A DNA stretch of 5,794 nucleotides, taken from positions 1 to 5,794 of the forward strand of contig CAUZIY010000186.1 in assembly GCA_963579995.1 (NCBI GenBank), in the 5' to 3' direction. A model generated the notes under the pieces. That model was not told the DNA's origin. It did no database searches and saw only the letters and a program-made list of their open reading frames with translations. The stretch is from UBA6626 sp963579995. GTDB lineage: Bacteria; Planctomycetota; Phycisphaerae; Phycisphaerales; Phycisphaeraceae. Below, piece by piece: positions 1 to 4,967 of the stretch. Made by a program: the position numbers and the translations under genes. Within the stretch, counting starts at the first letter, position 1. The number at the start of each line of letters is the position of its first letter.

Positions 1-2
1 AG

Positions 3-1067
3 CCTGTAATCAAAGCGGGTTTTCCCTGGCACACACACATACGGGTTGGTCGACAGGGCAGGCCTCGTCTCAATGAAGAGCTCAAGGAAAAGTGGCGTCA
101 ATTCTTCGCACAAAACCCAGGTGCCCAGGGGATTCTGGTCAACGATGAGGTGAAGGGCGAAGAGCCATTGCGGATCGCCCGTGAGGGTATGGATTGGCTG
201 CGTGATGAATATCCCCACCTGCTGGTCTACTCCAATGCAAACGATCTCACTCCCGGCGGGCGGGACAAGCCATTTCTTCAAAACTGGGAACGCGCCCTCA
301 AACCGGACGTCATGATGGTGACTCTTTATCCATTCCTCAAGACCGGGCAGACGGAGGGAAACTATTTTTTCAACCTGGAAATCATTCGTCAGGTCAGCCT
401 TGAAGCCGGCATTCCGTACTGGAGTTGGGTGCAATCCTTCAGCGGCAGAGTGGGTTATCCCGAACGCCTGCCCAGCGAAAGCGATCTACGCATGCAGTTG
501 TTTGCACAACTCACCTATGGTTTCACCGGGTTTGGTTATTTCATCTACGAGGTGGGTGATCATCCGCACATCCGTCGCGCCCTGATTTATAAGGGCAAAC
601 CCAGCCGTCTTTACCCCCATGCTGAAAAGGCCAACGCGGAAGTCTCGCGTTTGGGCCAGTCGCTAAGATTCCTGCGAAGCACTTCAGTGCAGTATCTTCC
701 TGCACCCGGTGCAACCCTTCCCACCGGCGTGACCGCATGGGCCGCCGAAAATACCAGCCAGAAGATTCAACAAGTCGGCGGCATAACTTCATCCGACGGT
801 CTGCTCGGCCAATTCACCGATGACCACGGTGGCGAATACTTCATGCTGACCAACCTTGCCCAAGGTCCGGAGATGTCGGCAAAGGAGGGGGAAGTCACCT
901 TTCATGTGAAGTTCGCAGACGGTGCTGCTGCTCTTTACCGATTGAACCGGTATACCGGAAAAAGCGAGAAGGTCATGAATGCCGGCGGTAGAGAACTGGC
1001 CGTCACGCTGCCCGGTGGTACGGGCGATCTGTTTAAATGGGGGGACCCGGCATTCGCGGGCCTTTAA
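3..1067 (+). CDS. TIM-barrel glycoside-hydrolase-like protein, 5' end missing
   Basis: The frame is open from the left edge to TAA at 1065-1067, giving 354 residues; the true start lies outside the window. An internal GTG at 150 is not needed as a start, because clearly coding sequence continues upstream of it. Numbering from the edge, residues 44-50 (ILVNDEV) resemble the strand-4 acid of barrel hydrolases, often written DEP in related planctomycete proteins. YPF (109-111), a YWSWVQSF stretch (139-146), LPSESDLRMQ (157-166) and YGFTGFGYFIYE (172-183) follow the order seen in GH42-like clan-A barrels. From about residue 266 a beta-rich tail begins (GQFTDD, YFMLTNLA, then LPGGTGDLF at 336-344), as in the C-terminal sandwich domain of such enzymes. 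It probably acts on a polysaccharide or oligosaccharide, but family and substrate are not determinable. Glu49 and Glu183 are candidate catalytic residues by position only. It converges on the transporter gene. Confidence 0.85.
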   Translation, partial: PVIKAGFPWHTHIRVGRQGRPRLNEELKEKWRQFFAQNPGAQGILVNDEVKGEEPLRIAREGMDWLRDEYPHLLVYSNANDLTPGGRDKPFLQNWERALKPDVMMVTLYPFLKTGQTEGNYFFNLEIIRQVSLEAGIPYWSWVQSFSGRVGYPERLPSESDLRMQLFAQLTYGFTGFGYFIYEVGDHPHIRRALIYKGKPSRLYPHAEKANAEVSRLGQSLRFLRSTSVQYLPAPGATLPTGVTAWAAENTSQKIQQVGGITSSDGLLGQFTDDHGGEYFMLTNLAQGPEMSAKEGEVTFHVKFADGAAALYRLNRYTGKSEKVMNAGGRELAVTLPGGTGDLFKWGDPAFAGL

Positions 1068-1212
1068 GCCAGGCTCATGACCCGGTAGACCGTTCGACTA
1101 GGTCATTGCGGGCCACCTAACTCATTGGGGCCCCGAACACCAGTTGCCTGTGACTTTCGGCAAAATGGCAGTCCGTCTCAACGGTGGGCATTGGGGCTGC
1201 ATCTATCACCAT
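1068..1212. other. Convergent intergenic spacer with weak hairpins
   Basis: This 145-base gap separates two genes that end towards each other. It contains an inverted repeat ATGACC (1077-1082) / GGTCAT (1101-1106) with a smaller CGGT/ACCG stem nested at 1083-1092, and a GGGGCCCC palindrome at 1127-1134. A TTGCC/GGCAA pair lies at 1144-1148 and 1159-1163. None is followed by a clear T-run on either strand, so no intrinsic terminator is called, although the nested stem just after the stop at 1067 could end transcription. CATTGGGGC occurs twice, at 1123-1131 and 1189-1197. No coding potential is seen. Confidence 0.35.
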
Positions 1213-2202
1213 CTACCCGATCCCGGCAAACATGTACATCCCCGGAACCATAATGAGCATGACAACAGTGGAGCATATCCAGCAACTGTTGGCCAGGTCC
1301 ATGTCGAGATCATAAAGGGCCGGTGGAATAAGCGAATTGAAAGCCACGGGCATGGCTGCAAGCAAGATGGCAGCCCGAAAACCCAACATGTCGATCCACC
1401 CGAGGGCCAGGCAGGCCATGGCCGCACCGGCTGTGATCGCCGGACGAGCAACAAAAGCAATCACATTGACCGCCATACACTCGAGCCAGTAGCTGCTGAT
1501 TCGTGAAGGTCGCAGGGTCAGTCCTACCGCGAAGGTCAGGAGTCCGACATGAAGCGGTACGAAGATACCATTTACCGACATAAGCCAATCGGGCAATGTC
1601 ACGCTCAAGGCATTGACCTCGTGAATGACAAAATTCATGACCAACCCAATCACAACCGCGCCAATGGGAATTAATGTAATGGGATAAGCACGAAAAGAAC
1701 CGATCAGGCTGGACCGTTTTTGACCCAATGCCCGACCGAACGTGGCGCACCACGGATAGAACACGCCGAAGTAAAGAAAGTGCTTGAACAGTTCGAACAA
1801 GTAGAGCTGCTGGAGCCCATCATTTTGCCAGAAGCTGAAAACAATCAGGCCCCCAAATGAGAAAACATTAGCCATTGACGCGCAACCCAGGAACGCACCG
1901 GCCTGGCGTGGTGGCATGCGTCGAATCGCAATGTAAATTCGGCCCAGCAACGCGCCACACAGCAAGCAGGTCACTCCGATCGCTCCCATGGCCAAGACGT
2001 TTGCGCCCGACAGGGGACGCTGAATGATGGCAATAACCACAACCGGAGGAATCAAGTAAACCAGGCAAGTGATTTTCAAGCGGCGTGACCACCTGTCGCA
2101 CGCCGCCTGAGTTAGCTGGGTACGTTGGTAATAACGAATCAGGTAGCCGGCAATCATCGGCAGGGCAATCACCGTGAGGATGTAGGTAAGGTGTGCTTGC
2201 AA
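1213..2202 (-). CDS. AEC-family (auxin efflux carrier-like) membrane transporter
   Basis: The 329-residue protein is strongly hydrophobic, with about ten predicted membrane segments near residues 5-22, 43-61, 65-88, 103-124, 135-152, 172-193, 208-228, 242-266, 273-295 and 304-326. The two-halved layout, the motif around 101-120 (GAFLGCASMANVFSFGG), FAVGLTLRPS (224-233) and the C-terminal stretch with AAMPVAFNS (282-290) and STVVMLIMVP (311-320) match the AEC family (PF03547). The length is close to the family norm of about 300-320. AEC proteins are inner-membrane carriers, with malate and other organic acids as known bacterial substrates; the substrate here is unknown. The start is TTG at 2202 because an in-frame TGA lies four codons upstream and the N-terminus fits the first helix. 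There is no good Shine-Dalgarno. A GTG at residue 11 would remove part of helix 1. It lies 114 bases downstream of the beta-propeller gene and may be cotranscribed with it. Confidence 0.85.
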   Translation of the reverse strand: MQAHLTYILTVIALPMIAGYLIRYYQRTQLTQAACDRWSRRLKITCLVYLIPPVVVIAIIQRPLSGANVLAMGAIGVTCLLCGALLGRIYIAIRRMPPRQAGAFLGCASMANVFSFGGLIVFSFWQNDGLQQLYLFELFKHFLYFGVFYPWCATFGRALGQKRSSLIGSFRAYPITLIPIGAVVIGLVMNFVIHEVNALSVTLPDWLMSVNGIFVPLHVGLLTFAVGLTLRPSRISSYWLECMAVNVIAFVARPAITAGAAMACLALGWIDMLGFRAAILLAAMPVAFNSLIPPALYDLDMDLANSCWICSTVVMLIMVPGMYMFAGIG

Positions 2203-2316
2203 CGATTCGTTTCAATAGGCAGCTTGAAATTACTGCGATCCTGAGCTGCTCAAGATCAATTCGGTTATCTACTGACGTTTAACGGCACCGAACCGCCTGC
2301 TCTGGACTTTCATGGC
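2203..2316. other. Spacer between propeller and transporter genes
   Basis: This 114-base gap lies between the propeller stop and the transporter start, both minus strand. It holds two modest inverted repeats: GCAGCT (2219-2224) / AGCTGC (2244-2249) and CGGTT (2261-2265) / AACCG (2291-2295). A TGAGC-T-GCTCA near-palindrome also sits around 2242-2252. No T-run makes either a convincing terminator, and no pair of promoter hexamers stands out. Readthrough from the propeller gene into the transporter gene is therefore possible but unproven. Confidence 0.3.
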
Positions 2317-3300
2317 CTAGTGCTTGTCGCTGATCGCCACACCAATGTGCCGGTAGATGGCAGCCTTGTCCACCTTGATGCTGCCGTCACCGGCTCCATA
2401 GATCGTGCCGTAATCGCGCGCCGAGTAATACATCAGATAGCGATCATCATCCTCAAGGATGCACGGTGTTGAGATATATCGTCCGTCAAACGTATCAGGG
2501 TCTCTCGTGGCGGCAAGTGCCGCATGTTCGTAATGGTGGTCCCACTTCAGACCGTCAATGGATGTCGAACAATAGGCTTCAAAGATTCCCTTTTCAGCTG
2601 TCCGGCCATACCACATGGTATAGCCTGATTCGTTACGAACAACGCAGGGATAGACAATAATACGATCTTCATTGGTTGCCACTGCCGGCTCGGGGTCCCG
2701 GGTCCATACCAAGCCATCACCTGATTCGAACCGAAAGATGTTCTTGGTCACCGCCTTGCGGTCCTCACTTGCCGGTGGCCGGGACGGCCGTGCACCCATC
2801 CACATCTGGTAGCTGCCATCATCGTTCTTCAAAACACACGGCCGTCTTACCTCGTCATACAGGGTTGCCGGATGGACCTGCCAATGAATTCCATCCTTGC
2901 TCGAAGCATATCCGAGTTTTGAAAAGGTGGGCGTGCCCTTGGGTTCGCTGTTTCCTCCTGAACTGGTGACAAACCACATTCTGTACAGTTGCAGATCGTC
3001 ATCAAACATCACATGCGGCGTCTGCCACGATGTCCCTTCAGGAAGATCAGCTCCAGTCAGGATTGGATTTCCAGGATATGGGGTCCATTGCAGGCCATCG
3101 TCAGATTCGGCGTATCCCAAATCCATGTTACCCATGCGTGTGGCCGTACTGTTGCCCACGTACCACATCTTGTAAGTACCGTCGATCTTAATGACCGTGG
3201 GGTTATAAAGCTGAACTCGACACCAAGGCTGCCTGGTGGTCATAGCAGACAAGATCGGCTGTGCACAGCGACGCCAGTGAAGTTGGTTAAGAAGGGGCAT
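2317..3300 (-). CDS. Five-bladed beta-propeller protein, GH43/GH32-like
   Basis: The 327-residue protein contains five diverged repeats typical of the arabinanase/levansucrase/invertase fold. Each has a strand of the type P-x-V-x(3-7)-G-x-Y-x-M-W-Y: residues 33-49 (NPTV, MWY), 94-111 (TPHV, MWF), 153-170 (RPCV, MWM), 217-233 (YPCV, MWY) and 278-294 (TPCI, MYY). Four are followed by a strand ending in a DG-x-x-W turn (69-72, 136-140, 195-199, 249-253). The fifth is IGVAIS at the C-terminus, so the propeller appears complete. The family cleaves or phosphorolyses glycosides, and many members are uncharacterised. The Asp-Pro that opens blade 1 in classical GH43/GH32 enzymes is Asn-Pro here, so catalysis is uncertain. 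No signal peptide is visible, which suggests a cytoplasmic location. ATG at 3300 is the first start in frame; its upstream region has no strong Shine-Dalgarno. The start lies 18 bases after the short prepilin stop, so translational coupling is possible. Confidence 0.85.
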   Translation of the reverse strand: MPLLNQLHWRRCAQPILSAMTTRQPWCRVQLYNPTVIKIDGTYKMWYVGNSTATRMGNMDLGYAESDDGLQWTPYPGNPILTGADLPEGTSWQTPHVMFDDDLQLYRMWFVTSSGGNSEPKGTPTFSKLGYASSKDGIHWQVHPATLYDEVRRPCVLKNDDGSYQMWMGARPSRPPASEDRKAVTKNIFRFESGDGLVWTRDPEPAVATNEDRIIVYPCVVRNESGYTMWYGRTAEKGIFEAYCSTSIDGLKWDHHYEHAALAATRDPDTFDGRYISTPCILEDDDRYLMYYSARDYGTIYGAGDGSIKVDKAAIYRHIGVAISDKH

Positions 3301-3318
3301 ATGCTATTAACTTTCAGA

Positions 3319-3591
3319 TTAGAAAGGATGATACCAAGGAAAATATTTGGCTGACCAGGGTTGGTACGTTGCCGATCGGCAGCCTGTCGAGAATTTCATA
3401 TCGTGGCTGTCATTGACATATGTTTCCATTGCCACGCTCAGTTGCCTCAGGTTAGTTTGGCACGTGATCTGTTCACCCGAGGCACGCGCCTTTTCAACTG
3501 AGGGCAGCAGCATGGCAATCAACAGCGAAATGATCGAGATCACCACGAGCAGTTCGATAAGGGTAAAACCCCTTGGCTGAAGATGATGCAT
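3319..3591 (-). CDS. Truncated prepilin-like protein (class III signal, no H-X9-DG part)
   Basis: This encodes 90 residues. ATG at 3591 is chosen because GAGGA (3599-3603) lies seven bases upstream; the frame is open further upstream but that sequence is not prepilin-like. Residues 1-8 are a short basic leader ending in Gly, followed by FTLIELLVVIS with Glu at +5 and a long hydrophobic helix, the standard substrate for prepilin peptidase, which would cleave after Gly8. Residues 8-61 match the full-length neighbour at 49 of 54 positions without gaps. After residue 61 similarity stops, and the protein ends after an unrelated aromatic-rich tail (YQPWSAKYFPWYHPF, 76-90). About 200 residues, including the Cys-Pro and H-X9-DG regions, are missing. 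It is either a deletion remnant that still reads in frame or a minimal pseudopilin. The good ribosome site and candidate promoter mean that it may still be expressed. Confidence 0.7.
   Translation of the reverse strand: MHHLQPRGFTLIELLVVISIISLLIAMLLPSVEKARASGEQITCQTNLRQLSVAMETYVNDSHDMKFSTGCRSATYQPWSAKYFPWYHPF
3420..3575 (-). repeat. Direct repeat copy A (prepilin 5' region)
   Basis: This stretch aligns without gaps to 4654-4809 at a constant offset of 1234 bases. By hand count about 128 of 155 positions are identical over 3421-3575, with exact runs such as GTGATCTGTTCACCCGAGGC at 3464-3483. It corresponds to the signal segment and first helix of the two prepilin-like genes and ends where their proteins diverge, so it marks a tandem gene duplication or a recombination tract. 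Confidence 0.8.
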
Positions 3592-3598
3592 GGCAGGT

Positions 3599-3603
3599 TC
3601 CTC
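3599..3603 (-). promoter_or_regulatory. Ribosome binding site of the short prepilin gene
   Basis: GAGGA read on the minus strand, seven bases before ATG at 3591. It decides the start in favour of the ATG immediately before the class III leader rather than any upstream codon in the same open frame. Confidence 0.7.
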
Positions 3604-3667
3604 GATGGCGATCTGACCCGATGGAATATATTGGTCCCTAAGTTTATTTATTAAAATTGCAGGCGTT

Positions 3668-3696
3668 ATCCTATGAGGATTGATTGACTGTGACAA
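3668..3696 (-). promoter_or_regulatory. Candidate sigma-70-type promoter for the short prepilin/propeller genes
   Basis: On the minus strand, TTGTCA (3696-3691, five of six to consensus) is separated by exactly 17 bases from TAGGAT (3673-3668, four of six). Transcription would begin near 3661, about 70 bases before the short prepilin start, and could continue through the propeller gene and possibly the transporter. The flank is AT-rich. The call rests on hexamer match and spacing only. Confidence 0.35.
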
Positions 3697-3852
3697 ACAT
3701 TTTCGCATAAGGACGATAACCATTTGGAATTTACGGCCGTACTGGAAATGATGGGGCCGGCTTGTAACAGATGTATATAAAGCGGAAACACCACCGCAAC
3801 AGAATACCTTCCCGGCAGGGAATTAAACCGTCGCGTGTCTCAAGCAGGTAAA

Positions 3853-3921
3853 ATCCGGTCACTGGGTGTCTATTGTTTGATCAAATCGACAGCACCCTGT
3901 TTAAGCACATGGTGACCGGAT
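3853..3921 (-). terminator. Long-loop inverted repeat, possible terminator of the full-length prepilin gene
   Basis: ATCCGGTCAC at 3853-3862 and its exact complement GTGACCGGAT at 3912-3921 form a perfect 10-bp stem enclosing 49 bases. Inside lie a second pair, GGGTG (3864-3868) / CACCC (3893-3897), and the palindrome TTTGATCAAA (3876-3885). Read on the minus strand, the structure begins 22 bases after the prepilin stop codon and its 3' arm runs into TTTT, so it could act as an intrinsic terminator. The loop is long and the T-run short for a classical one. A protein-binding site, structured RNA element or small mobile remnant are alternatives. Confidence 0.4.
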
Positions 3922-3943
3922 CATCCCCGGATAACATTGCGGA

Positions 3944-4825
3944 CTATCGTTTGATACGGGGAATAGAAGAGATAAACAATTCGCGCCAACGGTGATCGCT
4001 TTCAGCATCATGCCAGGTTTTTTGAGTTTGCCAATCGACGTGACCATCAAGGCACACTGCATTGGCGCCCTTGAAATGCCACTCACCAATCGGGAACTCA
4101 AGTTCCTCACGAAAATCAGGGATCATGTCCAGCGTGCTGGGTTCATTGTCTCGAGAGTTCTCAATCGCGGCCGTGCGGTTGATCATCGACTCATAGTGAT
4201 AATCCGGGTACGTATCAGTAAACGTGTAGGCCACATCCCCATGCGTAATGATGTTACTCGGGAACCGGACGAACGATTTTTTACGGTAGAACCAACCTTT
4301 GGCATTAACATCAGCAGCCCATTGGGCGCCAAGGAACAGATGGTTGTAGCCATAGGCAGCCAGTGTGCCGTGGCTCGCCGCACTGGATTCCGTTGGAATC
4401 GCCTTGCTCTTGTGCCACCCACCTTCACGGTATTCGCCCGGGTGGGACGGACACCATAGCCCCTGCTCCGTGTTGAGGATGTCTGCGTGGTTACTACCTC
4501 CCGGATCCAGGTACGCGTTTGCCACCGCGCCCATGTTCACCCAGCCCTTCTTCCAGTACCAGGTGCCGTCAGGGTTCACAACGAGTTTGGAAAAATTGTG
4601 ATCCTCATGCCACATCTCGTAGATTGGCATCCAGTCATTCCAATCATTGATGTAGGCTTCCATGGCAACACCCAGTTGCCTTAGATTGGTTCCGCAGGTG
4701 ATCTGTTCACCCGAGGCCCGCGCCTTTTCAAGAGATGGCAACAGCATCGCGATCAGAAGGGAAATGATCGAGATCACCACGAGCAGCTCAATAAGTGTAA
4801 AACCCTTGGCCGGCCAACGACCCAC
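3944..4825 (-). CDS. Prepilin-like protein with class III signal and H-X9-DG motif
   Basis: The protein has 293 residues from GTG at 4825. This start is chosen over the upstream TTG at 4858 because AAGGAG (4833-4838) sits seven bases before it. The leader MGRWPAKG is followed by FTLIELLVVIS with Glu at +5 and a hydrophobic helix to about residue 30, so prepilin peptidase should cleave after Gly8. Cys44, in a C-x-TNLRQL context, and Cys125 in WCPSHP are typical of the planctomycete/Lentisphaerota family. His250 followed by nine residues and Asp260-Gly261 (WHF...LDGHVDW) is an exact H-X9-DG motif. The family is related to type II secretion pseudopilins (GspG-like), with a periplasmic or surface domain of unknown function. 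Genomes of these phyla often carry many copies, frequently beside carbohydrate-active genes. Length is normal and the gene looks intact. It is divergent from the exported-protein gene at 4968. Confidence 0.92.
   Translation of the reverse strand: MGRWPAKGFTLIELLVVISIISLLIAMLLPSLEKARASGEQITCGTNLRQLGVAMEAYINDWNDWMPIYEMWHEDHNFSKLVVNPDGTWYWKKGWVNMGAVANAYLDPGGSNHADILNTEQGLWCPSHPGEYREGGWHKSKAIPTESSAASHGTLAAYGYNHLFLGAQWAADVNAKGWFYRKKSFVRFPSNIITHGDVAYTFTDTYPDYHYESMINRTAAIENSRDNEPSTLDMIPDFREELEFPIGEWHFKGANAVCLDGHVDWQTQKTWHDAESDHRWRELFISSIPRIKR
4654..4809 (-). repeat. Direct repeat copy B (prepilin 5' region)
   Basis: Partner of the copy at 3420-3575, within the intact prepilin gene. Differences are spread through the tract and include synonymous changes, so the duplication is not recent, or the two are older paralogues under constraint. 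Recombination between the copies would remove the 1234 bases between them, including most of the intact gene. Confidence 0.8.
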
Positions 4826-4832
4826 AGAACCA

Positions 4833-4838
4833 CTCCTT
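4833..4838 (-). promoter_or_regulatory. Ribosome binding site deciding the GTG start of the long prepilin gene
   Basis: AAGGAG on the minus strand lies seven bases upstream of GTG at 4825. The same seven-base spacing is seen at the short prepilin gene and at the exported-protein gene. This supports GTG rather than the in-frame TTG at 4858, which has no comparable site and would add 11 residues before the class III leader. Confidence 0.75.
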
Positions 4839-4955
4839 GCAGTAGGTTTACCAATCAATAACTTAATTTACATCAATACGACAAAATGAAGCATCAAAGC
4901 GTAATTTCAATCGATTTCCCAAAACACCTACTGTATGATTATAGCTGTTAAAAAC

Positions 4956-4960
4956 AGGAG
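4956..4960 (+). promoter_or_regulatory. Ribosome binding site of the exported-protein gene
   Basis: AGGAG lies seven bases before ATG at 4968. It fixes the start and strongly supports the reading frame that runs off the right edge of the window. Confidence 0.75.
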
Positions 4961-4967
4961 TGGGTGG

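Larger units (their letters stand above)
3592..3943. other. Gene-free region between the two prepilin genes
   Basis: This 352-base stretch has no open frame with recognisable protein character on either strand. The frame running upstream of the short prepilin start to about 3723 lacks any domain and precedes a good ribosome site, so it is treated as leader. The region holds a candidate promoter near 3668-3696, an AT-rich block near 3640-3660, a TATATAA element near 3774-3780, a small TTCCC/GGGAA hairpin at 3809-3822 and the long inverted repeat at 3853-3921. It could have carried the missing part of a deleted prepilin copy, but I see no residual similarity to one. Confidence 0.5.
4826..4967. 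promoter_or_regulatory. Divergent promoter region
   Basis: The 142 bases between the divergent starts are AT-rich. On the plus strand TATGAT (4934-4939, five of six to the -10 consensus) would start transcription near 4946, some 20 bases before the exported-protein ATG; the -35 position (4911-4916, TCGATT) matches poorly. On the minus strand a perfect TATAAT (4943-4938) overlaps it, but its -35 position falls on the other gene's ribosome site and does not match consensus. A TTGAAA (4910-4905, minus) has no good partner hexamer. Overlapping divergent promoters are possible but not established. Confidence 0.35.

Noticed and set aside
1127..1134. GGGGCCCC palindrome as a terminator
   Set aside because: It has no loop and no T-run on either side; a short GC palindrome can easily arise by chance.
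1310..1753. Alternative minus-strand frames inside the transporter gene
   Set aside because: They are out of frame with the membrane-segment pattern and have no family resemblance.
2466..3354. Several open frames on the plus strand opposite the propeller gene
   Set aside because: They lie antisense to a gene with five clear blade repeats, show no domain character, and have low-complexity His/Pro/Ser-rich translations typical of shadow frames.
3589..3723. N-terminal extension of the short prepilin by 44 residues up to 3723
   Set aside because: The extension is not prepilin-like, would bury the class III leader, and bypasses the GAGGA site seven bases before ATG 3591.
4826..4858. TTG start at 4858 for the long prepilin gene
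   Set aside because: GTG at 4825 has AAGGAG at seven-base spacing and gives a leader aligned residue for residue with the short copy.
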